The position numbers and the translations under genes were made by a program. The notes under the pieces were generated by a model, which saw only the letters and a list, made by a program, of their open reading frames with translations, was not told the origin of the DNA and did not search any database. From Pseudobacteroides cellulosolvens ATCC 35603 = DSM 2933 (GTDB taxonomy: Bacteria; Bacillota; Clostridia; Acetivibrionales; DSM-2933), in the NCBI RefSeq assembly GCF_001262605.1, contig NZ_LGTC01000001.1:2585501-2649500 (forward strand): DNA of 64,000 nucleotides, read 5' to 3'. Positions 1-10,442 of this stretch are shown one piece after another; position 1 is the stretch's first letter, and every line of letters starts with the position of its first letter.

Positions 1-2042
1 AAAAGGCCTGTAAGGTAATCCCCCATGAGACCCGGATCATAAAAAAGACGAAGGTCACTTAGTATCGACGAATTTTCAATGAGTTTTAGTGACAATAGTG
101 TGCCGGCAGCAGCACCTCGAAGCATAGGCGATTGTTCCCGGTCTTCTTTGACACGTTTAAACACCCCTCCTGTTTCTTCCAATGTAAGCCCTAATGAACC
201 TGCACAGCGTTCATATACTGCTGCAATACCCCTGATTCCATCTACATATCGTTTGTCACCTTGGGCAGACACCCCCAAATTCTCAAGAAGGTAAAGACAT
301 CGCCTATAGGTTTCTATAAATAAATCTGTCATACTTTCTCGATTTTCAAGCTCTAGAACTGTATTATAACTGTATAAGTATAAAAGGTTATCAAGCACCA
401 TGGTTGTTGCCGGAAAATCGTATCCAAACCGTATCATAGCCTCAAGACGCTGGGTTAGCTTGCCAAGCTTTCCTCCCAATCCAGCCAGTGTAGCGTCTAC
501 AAGAAGTTGAGAAGCCTTTTCTATATCACGGCCTGCTTTATCAGCACTTTCAACCAGTGCGGCAGAAGCTGCGTCAATAAGACACGGACCAAGTGACGCA
601 GCTTCAATCACTGAAGATGCAAATTCAGGTATCCATTTGATGGACCATTCCTCCTGTACATCCGCATGATAGGTACCAGAGCTTATATCAATTCCTCCTG
701 TCAACGAAAATCCACTGATCCCTAGAATACGCAAGCAATGAAGGACACGGCTTCTCTTTCGGTCATCTTGTCGGTTTAGATTGAGCTCAATAACACGCTG
801 CTTTTCTGTAGGTGTAAGGCTTAATTCCTCAAGTATGGTTTCAATTTCACGCATAAGCTGGGGTACTGTCGTTCCTTGGGCCAACCGCCCTACACCATTA
901 CCTCGGAAAATTTCCGAAATAACATCAAGCAGAGGATGCGTACCGCCCCTAGCAAGGTCATCTTTTATTAGTGAACCTCTCAAGCCATCTATTATATCCC
1001 TACGCCATACGTCCCTGTGCCCCCGCAAGTCTGCAAGAGCCCTACATGTAGAACTTGCCGCTATCAAATCGGCTGTACTGAAAAGAACACCTTTCTCACG
1101 AAGGGAATTGACAAGTCTTACTAATAGAGGACTGTAGTCGAAGGATTTATTTATTGATCTGTCTTCCCATACAAATTCATAAAATCCTGGCCCCGGCATT
1201 CCTGATTTATACCCTGTCAAGCTGTCCAATCGCTCATTGGAAAATGGAGTTATTGCACTACCATAATCCGCTGGAAGATCAACTTCAATGTTTGGTTCAT
1301 CAATGATAGACTTTTGAGTGATAAGTGCTTCTAATGCTGAGGTATGATATCCACCTGTGATCACAAGTATGCTTCCTGTATATTTATCCATACACTCAAG
1401 TATCTGCCTAGCCATAAATCGTTCTCGTTCAATGTCTATGGGATCCGGAATATCAACCTGACGGCAATGATCGCAAAATGTACGAGCTCTCAAGACATAT
1501 TCATCGCATGACAATTCAGGATCAATTTCAAACAATTCATCCCATAATCCGTCGAAATCATCTACCCCCACTTCTTTACACAAACGGGTTATATAGGAGC
1601 TCCGCCGCAAATGAACGTCTGCATACCGTTGTTCTTCAAGAACAGGTCGTTCCGGCAGATTTGGTAATGCAGCTTCCAGATGACATATATATGACCATGG
1701 CAAATCAATAAACATAACTTCCGCACCAATACTATGCCCCTTTTGCAAAGCTTGCCATTCCGGTGAATAAGTAATAAACGGGTAGAATGCTCCACGCCTT
1801 TCACCGCCCGCATCCCTGAAATAGCAATAAACCGCCAGTGGAAGACGGTGTGGCAGAAAGAGTTCATTAATATGCTGATTAAAATCACTTGGACCTTCAA
1901 TCAAAATAGCAGCGGGCTGAAGCCTGTCTATAAGCTCATTTACTGCCCGTGCAGCTGCCGGACTATGATGTCTGACCGGCAAAAAGAAAACTTGTGAGGT
2001 ATTGAAATCATTTGATATATTCTTCAATATTTTATCTTCCAT
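1..2042 (-). CDS. DUF5682 family protein (C-terminus beyond left edge)
   Basis: The minus-strand frame is open from an ATG at 2042 to the window edge, giving about 680 residues without a stop. The N-terminus has a histidine-rich motif ([13 protein letters not shown]) followed by [11 protein letters not shown], and later a [11 protein letters not shown] motif. This pattern recalls the EreA/ChaN-like hydrolase fold, which is my inference. The start lies inside the end of the upstream MoxR gene (11-nt overlap), so the two are probably translationally coupled. DUF5682 proteins are known to sit beside MoxR ATPases, VWA proteins and WGR-DUF4132 proteins, as here. No enzymatic activity can be asserted. 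Confidence 0.8.
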   Translation of the reverse strand, partial: MEDKILKNISNDFNTSQVFFLPVRHHSPAAARAVNELIDRLQPAAILIEGPSDFNQHINELFLPHRLPLAVYCYFRDAGGERRGAFYPFITYSPEWQALQKGHSIGAEVMFIDLPWSYICHLEAALPNLPERPVLEEQRYADVHLRRSSYITRLCKEVGVDDFDGLWDELFEIDPELSCDEYVLRARTFCDHCRQVDIPDPIDIERERFMARQILECMDKYTGSILVITGGYHTSALEALITQKSIIDEPNIEVDLPADYGSAITPFSNERLDSLTGYKSGMPGPGFYEFVWEDRSINKSFDYSPLLVRLVNSLREKGVLFSTADLIAASSTCRALADLRGHRDVWRRDIIDGLRGSLIKDDLARGGTHPLLDVISEIFRGNGVGRLAQGTTVPQLMREIETILEELSLTPTEKQRVIELNLNRQDDRKRSRVLHCLRILGISGFSLTGGIDISSGTYHADVQEEWSIKWIPEFASSVIEAASLGPCLIDAASAALVESADKAGRDIEKASQLLVDATLAGLGGKLGKLTQRLEAMIRFGYDFPATTMVLDNLLYLYSYNTVLELENRESMTDLFIETYRRCLYLLENLGVSAQGDKRYVDGIRGIAAVYERCAGSLGLTLEETGGVFKRVKEDREQSPMLRGAAAGTLLSLKLIENSSILSDLRLFYDPGLMGDYLTGL

Positions 2043-3156
2043 CAATACACCGCCGTGCTGCATAAAACTCTTTCCAATGGCTGCCTGTGCGATTGGCAAC
2101 TACATGTTCAAAGTAATGACGAAGTTTTTTGACATCATCGTTTGAGTCTTTTAGTGCAGATCCAAGCATATTGGTGACTAAATGTTCTGCCCGAACAATT
2201 CCGTCATCATAGTAAAAAGCATGCATTGCTGCCGCATATCCGACGGATATGGCTTCAGCAGTGCTCATTACCGTATTTAACGGCTCCATCGATTTTCCTT
2301 CACAACTCTCTGCATTACGAAGTTCATGAAAAACAGTAACAAGGACCTCGGTTTTATCAGGTGGAAGAATAATACTTACCCCTGCCCGTTTAAGCATTTT
2401 TTCAGTTTCCCTCTGGACTAGTGCAAACTCCTCCTTAAGGTTCAGAATTGGCTGCACAGTTTCAAAGTTAAAACGGCGTTTAAGTGCAGCACTCATTTCA
2501 TTTACACCGCGGTCACGGGTGTTTGATGTTGCAATTATATTGAATCCCTGTCGTGCAAAGAGTACATTATTCTCACTCTTTAGCTCTGGAATATGAAGCA
2601 CACGATCACTTAGGACCGAGAGCAAGGAGTCCTGAATTTCGATCGGACACCTTGACAGTTCTTCAAATCGTACCAGTTTACCTTCGCTCATCCCCTTGTG
2701 TAAAGGTGCTGCTACAAGAGCTCGTTCTGAAGGACCTTCTGAAAGCAAGAGAGCATAATTCCAAGAATATCTGATCTGGTCTTCGGTAGTTCCTGCACTT
2801 CCCTGTATTGTCAAAGTGGAATCACCGGAAATTGCTGCAGCTAGGAGTTCACTTAAATAGCTTTTTGCAGTACCTGGATCTCCAATGAGCATAAGCCCAC
2901 GATTAGTAGCTAATGCGACAATGCAACACTCAACAAATGACCTGCGACCTACAAATTTCGGTTCGATATTTCCTTTTGCGTCCCCAAGTACAAAATCCAA
3001 CACTGCCCGAGGTGAAAGAAACCACCCCGGCGGCTTTGGAGCACCTTTATCACGCTCCTGCAAAACAGCAAGTTCATCAGCATATAATTGCTCGGCAGGT
3101 GGACGTTGTAGATTTTTTGTTTTATTATCTGATTCCGTAGCAGTTCTTTTGGGCAT
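2032..3156 (-). CDS. MoxR-type AAA+ ATPase
   Basis: This 374-residue protein is a AAA+ ATPase of the MoxR class, which remodels or activates partner proteins, often with VWA-domain partners. Walker A is GDPGTAKS (residues 92-99), Walker B is a variant LVRFEEL (161-167), and sensor 1 is IIATSNTRD (207-215) followed by an arginine-rich AALKRRF stretch. It is the middle gene of a minus-strand operon with the WGR-DUF4132 gene upstream and the DUF5682 gene overlapping its end. A VWA gene usually completes such clusters and may lie beyond the left edge. Confidence 0.88.
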   Translation of the reverse strand: MPKRTATESDNKTKNLQRPPAEQLYADELAVLQERDKGAPKPPGWFLSPRAVLDFVLGDAKGNIEPKFVGRRSFVECCIVALATNRGLMLIGDPGTAKSYLSELLAAAISGDSTLTIQGSAGTTEDQIRYSWNYALLLSEGPSERALVAAPLHKGMSEGKLVRFEELSRCPIEIQDSLLSVLSDRVLHIPELKSENNVLFARQGFNIIATSNTRDRGVNEMSAALKRRFNFETVQPILNLKEEFALVQRETEKMLKRAGVSIILPPDKTEVLVTVFHELRNAESCEGKSMEPLNTVMSTAEAISVGYAAAMHAFYYDDGIVRAEHLVTNMLGSALKDSNDDVKKLRHYFEHVVANRTGSHWKEFYAARRCIDGR

Positions 3157-3233
3157 GATTTTCCTCCAATGAATATTTTATATTATAAACGACTTGTTAC
3201 TTGTTAATATCAACTGAATATCTATACAAAAAA

Positions 3234-6200
3234 CTATTTTGCTTTTGCAGCAAGAAGGGATAAATCATGTAAAACTTCGCTAATTACCACCCTGTCCACC
3301 TTTTCCAGATTAAGCTTGTTCTCCTTGTGATAGTAGCCTGAAGGCTCACGTAATCCCTTTACAAAATAAATATCTGTAATAGTAAGATCCTCTTCAGGCA
3401 TAATATATCCCATTCCTACATTTCCATCATAAGTTACAACAATGGTAACATCAGCAGCCGGGAACTGCTTTGAATGCTCGTCAAAACATCCTGCATCCAT
3501 TGGTGTCCCACGTTCCCAACCAAACTTCTCAAGTGTAAATACCAGAGTGGGAGCTGGAAATTTCATTCCAACAAATCTTGCAATTGTATCGTTTTTCAAT
3601 TCAGCAGGATCAAGAGTATAAACAGCCCTGCCCAACTGCGGGAAAGGAGGCATGATTTCATAATCACTGAACAACTCACCCCATGTACTCGCACTGTCGC
3701 TAGTTAAGTTAAGGGGATGAATAATTTCGATACGCTCGCACTCGTCTATAAAAACTTCCGAATCGGTTTCATCAGCATAATTCCCTTCCTCAGTAACCCT
3801 GAAAGTCCTAATGAAGGTACCCTCTTTTGAATAACCTGCCCACACAACCATACGGGTAAGATGAACCATTAGCGGATGCCGAACTAGCAGTAATTCAAAC
3901 TGATCACGAGTCCATTGTCTTCCGATAATCATGGCCTGTTCAAGTCGGCCAGCCTGAATTTTAGCAACTTCCCTTATCTGCTTCTTCATAAGTTTCCATG
4001 CAGCTACCGAATCAGCTGCTTTTTCCTGGTCGTCTTTTGAATTAGGTTTAGGCAGATCATCTCTCAGCTTTCCATCCTCGTCACGTATCATAGGCTTCAT
4101 ATCAGGGCCTAATGCAAAGGTAAATTTACGTGCTCCAAAATCAAATTCATATCTTCCTTTTTCGTCCAGTCCACAGTCGGGTACAATACGGTCCTCAAGT
4201 TCCGCTTTCGTCAATCCTTTATCTTTAGCGATAGCATCCATACACTCATTTGCACGCTGCTTGAGCCCTTTAAACTGAACCTTTTGTGCTATACCGTTAA
4301 GCTGCATAAGTGCAGTGTCAGTGCCTATAACTCGCAGAACTTCAAGGCCAGCTACAGCTCGTTGATGTTGTGCTTCACCAGGCCAGACACGAATCATAGG
4401 TGAGAGTTTAAGTGCGGTACGATCTCCACCGGTAAACCCAAGTGCTGCAAAAGCCCATTTTTCTTTGCTCGGTGCACCTACACCCAGCCAAAGCTCGAAA
4501 AGCTTCCATCCAAAGTTTTCAAGTGATGTCGTATCCCCTTCCTTTTTAATTTCATCTATAAGCTCCAGTGTCTTATCCGGTATTGGTAAAATAAGATGCA
4601 AAAGAACTGCTGTGGTTTGCTCCCTGGTTAATCGACGTTTATTTACCAATATAGGCGGTAGTTCGTCAACGATAAGCCATGGAGGTAGTTTAGCCTTCGG
4701 CGACCACTCTGTAAGAATTGATGCAAGCCTTTTTGGGGTTGTTGCTTCATCCAGAAATGGTGCAGAAAGAGCCTCATTTTCAAGTACCTCAATGCGTATC
4801 CGCTCACGCGTTGATTCAGAAAGACTTAATGATATTTTAGAAATTGTTTCTGTTAATCCTTGTGCATGAAAGGTACGGAGCATATCAAGTGCTGCATCCG
4901 CTGTTTTTCCACTTCCTCCTGCGATTGCTGCAAATCCTTCAATGGCATGATGCTGGTTTTGCACAATCCATTCCTTGGCTATATATGGTGCTTTAGATCC
5001 CTGATATATCTCCAGCATAGGTACTGCCGCCTCAGGGGATTTCACACACGAAAATGCCTTGACAAGAGATTCTGATATTTCCTTGTTGGTATTCTTGTTA
5101 ATTGTTGAAACTATGAGATCAAGATTGGAAAATTCCATATGTGACAGCCAAGCTTTAATATATTGTGGTTCATAGAGTGAAAGTTTCAACCTTCTCATGT
5201 GTAAATTTACAAGTGAATGGTCACATAACCCGAATACAACTTCCTGATGCCGTGATCTGTAATAATTTTCTGAACATAAGTCATCTGGCCAGGACTCTAT
5301 GACCTCAAGTAATTCCTCATGCATTCCGAGCGGTGATGCAAGTAAAAATGCTATTGGTACTGGGTGAAAGGTAGCGGGCCAAGCCTTTTTTCCAATTTTA
5401 GGACGCAAAAACGCACGGCATCTCTCTATTTGTTCTGAGGTAAGGTGTGGCAGTACAAGTAGCCTGAAGCTGTCAACAAAACCATCGATTTCGCATGGTC
5501 TTCCAGCATAATCCCTTCCTAGTGGTGTTGATATTAATTCACAGAGTTCTTCTAATTCCAGCAGGTAAAAGAGAGGCAAAACAATGTCTGGTGTAACCAA
5601 TAGCCTACTCTTGCTGTTAAAAAGAGCCTTAGATGTTTCAAGGCTTATATCCCCGGTGGGTTGAAAGCTTTTCATATGATGAATCATATCATCAATAGAA
5701 TATTCTCTTTTCAGATTTACCATTGCTTCCACCCAGAAATGTGCCTCGATCCGACTCATATACATGGGAAGTTTAACACCTGACCAGTCTGAAGCCCAGC
5801 CATATTGTACCAGCTTGACAGCTTTAAGCTTTTTTAGTCCTTCTTCAATATCAAAGGGCTTAGGGTCCTGTACCGGGAGCGGTGGAATATTACGCCATGG
5901 TGCCCATCGCAGCTCATCATTTGTTAGTCCAAGAGTTCTCTCGCTGGATAGTATTTTGATATCTTCCGTAACTCGTGGTTTCACCACTTCCAAAGAAGTT
6001 TCTAATACGTTTGAACCCGTCGATGACTCTGATTTGTTTAAAGTATCAGGAGATAAGTTTGAAGATTTATTTGACGCAGATTTCGATTGAGTTGCAGTTT
6101 TTGCCGTTTTTGTTTTTGGGGCAGGCAGATTAGTTGAAACCTCTGTTGACTGCTTCTCCAAGCCATCACTATCACCTGCAATTTCCAGGTATCCTTCTTT

Positions 6201-6386
6201 AATCTTTTCTTTGATTTGTTGCTCACCTTTTTTTATTGTCTCAGCCTTAGATTCAAAGTTTTTCTCCTTTGTCTGGCCTGTGGTTCCAATCCTTCCCCAC
6301 CTGACCTTAAAACTCAAATCTGAAAATTCGATTTCCCAGAACTTGTTAGATGTGCCTTGAGTGAATTCAAAATATCTTTTGCTCAT
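3234..6386 (-). CDS. WGR domain / DUF4132 protein
   Basis: A 1050-residue protein. Residues 1-75 form a WGR domain ([13 protein letters not shown]), a small module thought to bind nucleic acid and also found in PARPs and MolR-type proteins. A low-complexity Lys/Ser/Thr linker follows (about 80-140). The central part is helical and HEAT-like. The C-terminal third (about 800-1000) matches DUF4132, with the characteristic [16 protein letters not shown] and VRLMVWAGY-like strings. It is the first gene of the MoxR/DUF5682 operon and its start has a modest AAGGGG site. E. coli MolR is a distant relative, but its function is unclear. Confidence 0.85.
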   Translation of the reverse strand: MSKRYFEFTQGTSNKFWEIEFSDLSFKVRWGRIGTTGQTKEKNFESKAETIKKGEQQIKEKIKEGYLEIAGDSDGLEKQSTEVSTNLPAPKTKTAKTATQSKSASNKSSNLSPDTLNKSESSTGSNVLETSLEVVKPRVTEDIKILSSERTLGLTNDELRWAPWRNIPPLPVQDPKPFDIEEGLKKLKAVKLVQYGWASDWSGVKLPMYMSRIEAHFWVEAMVNLKREYSIDDMIHHMKSFQPTGDISLETSKALFNSKSRLLVTPDIVLPLFYLLELEELCELISTPLGRDYAGRPCEIDGFVDSFRLLVLPHLTSEQIERCRAFLRPKIGKKAWPATFHPVPIAFLLASPLGMHEELLEVIESWPDDLCSENYYRSRHQEVVFGLCDHSLVNLHMRRLKLSLYEPQYIKAWLSHMEFSNLDLIVSTINKNTNKEISESLVKAFSCVKSPEAAVPMLEIYQGSKAPYIAKEWIVQNQHHAIEGFAAIAGGSGKTADAALDMLRTFHAQGLTETISKISLSLSESTRERIRIEVLENEALSAPFLDEATTPKRLASILTEWSPKAKLPPWLIVDELPPILVNKRRLTREQTTAVLLHLILPIPDKTLELIDEIKKEGDTTSLENFGWKLFELWLGVGAPSKEKWAFAALGFTGGDRTALKLSPMIRVWPGEAQHQRAVAGLEVLRVIGTDTALMQLNGIAQKVQFKGLKQRANECMDAIAKDKGLTKAELEDRIVPDCGLDEKGRYEFDFGARKFTFALGPDMKPMIRDEDGKLRDDLPKPNSKDDQEKAADSVAAWKLMKKQIREVAKIQAGRLEQAMIIGRQWTRDQFELLLVRHPLMVHLTRMVVWAGYSKEGTFIRTFRVTEEGNYADETDSEVFIDECERIEIIHPLNLTSDSASTWGELFSDYEIMPPFPQLGRAVYTLDPAELKNDTIARFVGMKFPAPTLVFTLEKFGWERGTPMDAGCFDEHSKQFPAADVTIVVTYDGNVGMGYIMPEEDLTITDIYFVKGLREPSGYYHKENKLNLEKVDRVVISEVLHDLSLLAAKAK

Positions 6387-6545
6387 AATCCATCCCCTTA
6401 AAAAGTCCTATGTATTTTCTCTGATCTATTTGAAAATTATTGTATCATTACATATTTGCTGGTGCAATAAGATTTTCACAGGGCTTGATTTGTGCAAAGA
6501 TTAAATCATAAAATCGCCAACCTTTATAATGAATAACCGCAGAGC

Positions 6546-7004
6546 TTATTCATTGTGTTTTATATTAAGCTCATAATCCTTACACACAATTTCAAAGACA
6601 TCATCGTATGTTTGTATAATGAAATGCCGCAAATCAACTCCTCTATTCCTTTTGGCACATTTCAACAGGTCTGATTCCAGAACTTCAAATAAACTTGAGT
6701 TGTGATTATCCATATCTATTAACTCATCGCTAAGATCCAACTCAACCATTTTAAAAATATAAACGCTTCGAAACTCCAAAAGATATTTTGTAGCAGAATT
6801 ATCAATATCAAACCGGCTTCCAAACTCACCCTTTAATCTAACAATATTGTTATTATAATTAAATTCAACATCATCAATGAAAATAGCATCTCTTCCCCAA
6901 AGAACTCCAAGACTCGTCTGAATAGGAATACATTTTCTCAAACCATTCTCCTCCTGACATTGATTTATGTCTTTTACTTCCTTATCTTTCCTAATACTCT
7001 CCAT
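6546..7004 (-). CDS. hypothetical protein
   Basis: About 152 residues if the ATG at 7004 is used; a TTG at 7016 is also in frame. It overlaps the end of the upstream 114-aa gene, so the two are probably co-translated. I see no signal peptide, membrane segment or recognisable motif. The sequence is acidic with alternating strands (LLEFRSVYIFKMVELDL), similar in style to small immunity-type proteins. Function unknown. Confidence 0.6.
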   Translation of the reverse strand: MESIRKDKEVKDINQCQEENGLRKCIPIQTSLGVLWGRDAIFIDDVEFNYNNNIVRLKGEFGSRFDIDNSATKYLLEFRSVYIFKMVELDLSDELIDMDNHNSSLFEVLESDLLKCAKRNRGVDLRHFIIQTYDDVFEIVCKDYELNIKHNE

Positions 7005-7335
7005 TGTACTCAACAAAACTTGTTCGTTTTACGCAGTCAACATGATGTGGTATGTAAATATTCCTTGCTTTAGGAGATAAATTTTCTATAAAATCAATTG
7101 CAGCATCAACTAATTCATCAGATGAAAACACTTCCTCATCCAAAAATCCTCCTATTAATGCTGCATCCCCTTTAAATTTGATATAAAGATAGCCAAAACC
7201 AGGGTCAACAATAACAAGATTGATAATTTCATCTTCTTCCTGCTCGTTAGAACTATCATAAAATCTTATTAATAAATCATCTTCTTTATAAAAAATATCT
7301 ACATCACACGAAAAGTTTTTATATTCAAATTTCAT
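6991..7335 (-). CDS. hypothetical acidic protein
   Basis: A 114-residue acidic protein starting with an ATG at 7335, only 3 nt after the stop of the preceding gene. It reads as alternating strands and one helix (LVDAAIDFIENLSPKARN). No motif is recognised. It belongs to a tightly packed run of small genes that resemble orphan immunity or regulatory proteins. Confidence 0.6.
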   Translation of the reverse strand: MKFEYKNFSCDVDIFYKEDDLLIRFYDSSNEQEEDEIINLVIVDPGFGYLYIKFKGDAALIGGFLDEEVFSSDELVDAAIDFIENLSPKARNIYIPHHVDCVKRTSFVEYNGEY

Positions 7336-7338
7336 CCT

Positions 7339-7692
7339 TTAGCTACCTTTCTGAATACACTCTCTGTCACTTTTATCATGCCAATTATGCTTACATTTCA
7401 AGCATTGTTTCGCCTTGGGTGTTCTGGTGAGATTTCCACATTTCGGGCAATAATTTAAATATATATCATTGGCATGTTCCTTCAATATTCGATTAGTCGC
7501 ATTCGTATAAAATTCATTTTCATCACAATCAATTAAATCTATGATACCATGAATTTTGTAAATGCTCTCCAATCTCGCTACTGTATCTTTTCGCCCTTTG
7601 GCATTAAGCAGATAGTATTGCCATATAACACGCTCCTTGAGAGTCAATAGGCCACTATAGTTTCTAAAAATATATTGAACTAGTTCATCCAT
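7339..7692 (-). CDS. small protein with C-terminal zinc ribbon
   Basis: About 117 residues from the ATG at 7692, which has an upstream GGTCGGTGAT site; the longer reading from 7725 lacks one. The N-terminal half is helical with an aromatic LLTLKERVIWQYYLL segment. The C-terminal half has a CPKCGN-CLKCKHNW zinc-ribbon pair, so a metal-stabilised nucleic-acid or protein contact is plausible. Function unknown. Confidence 0.6.
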   Translation of the reverse strand: MDELVQYIFRNYSGLLTLKERVIWQYYLLNAKGRKDTVARLESIYKIHGIIDLIDCDENEFYTNATNRILKEHANDIYLNYCPKCGNLTRTPKAKQCLKCKHNWHDKSDRECIQKGS

Positions 7693-7780
7693 AATTATCA
7701 CCGACCTTTTTAAGACGTGTAACAAATAATTCTATAACTCTATCTATTTGCTATAAATTTTATTGTATTGACAAGTACTC

Positions 7781-8227
7781 TTACTTCTCTTCTGATTTTT
7801 CATATTCTTCTGTAAATTTATATTTTAAGAATGCACCAATTTTATCACCCTCGAAACCCGGTGCATCCAAATCCCCATCAATTTCTTTCATGATTTTATC
7901 TGGTATAGGAAGTGGAATTTCATATATTTCTAATGGAACATTATTAATACCATATTCCCAACAGATAAATTCAAGGCACTCAAACGCACTCAAAGACACT
8001 ACTTTATCCTCAGAGTAGAGTTTTTCAATGATAAACTGGTATTGATGTTTAAAAGTCCTGGCGAACTCCAATCCAAGCCTCTTACCAAAGGATGGTGTAT
8101 ATCTTGGCAACCTCATACTCCTTGGAAAGTCCTCTATTCTACTATGTTTAATCCATATTTTTAGACAGTTATTCCAACTTACTTCAATATCTTCACTAAT
8201 AAACTCTTTAATATTTTCTTGGTCCAC
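7781..8227 (-). CDS. hypothetical protein
   Basis: A 148-residue protein with a GTG start at 8227 preceded by GAGG at suitable spacing. It is rich in aromatic and charged residues and has a conserved-looking SFGKRLGLEFARTF core, but I do not recognise the family. It lies in the same minus-strand run of small accessory genes. Confidence 0.55.
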   Translation of the reverse strand: MDQENIKEFISEDIEVSWNNCLKIWIKHSRIEDFPRSMRLPRYTPSFGKRLGLEFARTFKHQYQFIIEKLYSEDKVVSLSAFECLEFICWEYGINNVPLEIYEIPLPIPDKIMKEIDGDLDAPGFEGDKIGAFLKYKFTEEYEKSEEK

Positions 8228-8315
8228 AAGATAACCTCGTAAAAATTAATTCTGCCTACCAACCTAAAAGGCTGCAGCACCAGGACAATCCACTTCCTTG
8301 TAAAAGAACCCAACT

Positions 8316-8975
8316 TTATCTCATATTGTCATTTTTATTCCAATTGATATATCCATAACACTTTTCATTTTCTACAATTCTTTCCCAATGTTCAATGGTT
8401 ATCATGTCAATATTTCCAATATTTGTTCCAGTAAGTACGTACTTGTCATCCCAACTGTAAACTTCGTTAATGTCTATCATAGATTTTTCACTTAATATCG
8501 GCAATTGTAAATTCAATAGCCAATAACCTTCTTTGATTAAGCTGAGCATTGATTTTATATCCTTTGGAAAATCTAAACAAGTCCATTCTGATAATTCTGA
8601 CGCAATTCCTTCATTTATTTTAGAACTTTCCCAATATCCCTCAGCATGCCAGGAATACTCGCTTTCCCAACGTCCTTCATTAATCCAAACAAATTTTTTC
8701 TGCTTATTCTGTGATATTTTTATTGCAATCTCCGAATAATATTTTGGGTCGTAGTACCATGGTTCCGACATAACCCCTCTGGTAATATCAAATCCTACCT
8801 CAAAATTTTCTAAATAGCTAAATTCACTATTTAAACTTTGAATGTATGGATTAATTCTACGATATAACTCATCGATATTTTTACTTTGGTTTAGGAAACA
8901 CAATAAATCTGACTTCATCAAATCACATCTTTTTTGATATTGGTCCATATAGCTTTCAATAATCCTATTCATCAT
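8316..8975 (-). CDS. hypothetical protein
   Basis: A 219-residue protein starting MMNRIIE at 8975 or 8972, 18 nt downstream of the macrodomain gene. The N-terminus is helical and a central Trp-rich region (WINEGRWESEYSWHAEGYWE) contains two GRWE/GYWE-like repeats. No family recognised. Size and context suit an immunity-like protein. Confidence 0.55.
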   Translation of the reverse strand: MMNRIIESYMDQYQKRCDLMKSDLLCFLNQSKNIDELYRRINPYIQSLNSEFSYLENFEVGFDITRGVMSEPWYYDPKYYSEIAIKISQNKQKKFVWINEGRWESEYSWHAEGYWESSKINEGIASELSEWTCLDFPKDIKSMLSLIKEGYWLLNLQLPILSEKSMIDINEVYSWDDKYVLTGTNIGNIDMITIEHWERIVENEKCYGYINWNKNDNMR

Positions 8976-8992
8976 AACCTCTTTCCAAACAA

Positions 8993-9466
8993 TTATTCAA
9001 AGTCATACACATAAACAGGAATTCCTCGTTCTGTTAAATTACTTATTATTAATGGTTCAATATTCTCCCATTTACCGCCAGCTAATCCGCAGCCTATTCT
9101 GGGTATATGAACACTTGCATTTATTTCAAGAGCTTTGAGCCCTAATTTATTTAAGCATTCATTAACTGCCTCGTATCTTATAGGTGGTCCATTAGCACCT
9201 CTTTTTATATCGTGCTGGCCGATCATATTAGCAATGAAGATATCTTCTTGTGCTTGAACAAATTGTACTTCACCCAGTTTAAAATTTTCTCCTTCCTTAA
9301 ACCACTTTCTATATTCTGCTTCAGGCTGCTTCCATTTCTTTGATAACGCAAGAACAAACCCCTTTCCCCAACCTCCAATGTCGTTACAAATATGAGCTAT
9401 TATCTTAACCCCCTGCTGACTTGGACAAGTTGCATCTCCTTTTAAAAATACAATATTTTGAATCAT
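8993..9466 (-). CDS. macrodomain protein, probable ADP-ribose binding or hydrolysis
   Basis: A 157-residue single macrodomain. Diagnostic pieces are KGDATCPSQQGVKIIAHICND near the N-terminus, GGWGKGFVLALS for the phosphate-binding loop, and VHIPRIGCGLAGGKW near the C-terminus. This pattern resembles the TARG1/Poa1p-like branch of macrodomains, which remove ADP-ribose from proteins, nucleic acids or Appr-1''-p. Its ATG overlaps the stop of the upstream gene by 4 nt (ATGA), indicating coupling. Confidence 0.85.
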   Translation of the reverse strand: MIQNIVFLKGDATCPSQQGVKIIAHICNDIGGWGKGFVLALSKKWKQPEAEYRKWFKEGENFKLGEVQFVQAQEDIFIANMIGQHDIKRGANGPPIRYEAVNECLNKLGLKALEINASVHIPRIGCGLAGGKWENIEPLIISNLTERGIPVYVYDFE

Positions 9467-10215
9467 AACTTATTCACCCCGTCTTCTAGTTCTTCATAAA
9501 TCAACCGAATATATTTAAAATTATTATCTTGTTGAACCAACTTGTAAAAATATTTGTTCATGCTTTGGGATAATAACAGCTTATTCCCCGTTTTAATTTC
9601 AACATTTTGGCTCTTAACATTATCATAAAACGACCTTATAAAATTCATTTCAAACTGCTCTATCTTGTCCCCAAGAAATTCTGCATACAGCTTACCTTCT
9701 ATTCCAAATGTAAAGGGCATCCCAGAACCATATTTTATATATTCCTTTATCTCCAGATAGAACTCATTTAATTTCTCCAATTCTAAGGGAATAAAGTCTC
9801 CCCACCACTTGTACTCTTTATCACTGCCGTAAAAATTAATATATGTAACTGTACCATCTATCTCACTCTTAAAATCATATTTATCTGGCATATATATGGT
9901 TGACATTCTATTTTTCCAACTTTCAAATATACTTTTCTTAACTTCGATGACTTTACCTTCGATTGAAGGAACTTTTTTAAAGTCCAATCCTCTTTTGATA
10001 CAAAAATCAAATCTCATAACATCGTCGGGAATATGCCATTCATAAAATGCAGCATACCCACTATCAAGAACTTCCCACATTTTTGAGCTAAAGGCCGGAT
10101 AAGGGGGCTCTTCATTAATACTAACCACTTTATTTCCCGTTACCCCTGCATGATTACCTTGCAAGAATATCATTTTACTGTCTGAAAGGAAATCTGAAAA
10201 TTCACCTTTTCTCAT
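9463..10215 (-). CDS. hypothetical protein coupled to macrodomain gene
   Basis: A 250-residue protein whose stop overlaps the start of the macrodomain gene, so the pair is probably made together. It looks soluble and mixed alpha/beta, with a WHIPDDVMRFDFCIKRG segment and a Trp-rich middle. I do not recognise the family. With a macrodomain partner it could act in an ADP-ribosylation-related defence or repair role, but that is only inference from the neighbour. Confidence 0.55.
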   Translation of the reverse strand: MRKGEFSDFLSDSKMIFLQGNHAGVTGNKVVSINEEPPYPAFSSKMWEVLDSGYAAFYEWHIPDDVMRFDFCIKRGLDFKKVPSIEGKVIEVKKSIFESWKNRMSTIYMPDKYDFKSEIDGTVTYINFYGSDKEYKWWGDFIPLELEKLNEFYLEIKEYIKYGSGMPFTFGIEGKLYAEFLGDKIEQFEMNFIRSFYDNVKSQNVEIKTGNKLLLSQSMNKYFYKLVQQDNNFKYIRLIYEELEDGVNKL

Positions 10216-10442
10216 AAATTCACCTATTTTTCGTAAAGTTACTTTAGTAAGGGTTAAATATCAAGCTCTATTATAAATATACCTTTACAGTTATATTTTA
10301 TCACTTGTTTCAGTTATTTCATATTGAATAAAAGTTAATGGCTTTAGTTCCGGTCCTGTTATATTAAATCTTGCTTTAGTAAAATTATCAGTTTAAGAAA
10401 CCATTACCCCCATTAAATGTTAATTCAAGTTAATAATTGATT

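Noticed and set aside
1..1711. Plus-strand ORFs in the first 1.7 kb
   Set aside because: They are shadows of the long open minus-strand DUF5682 frame.
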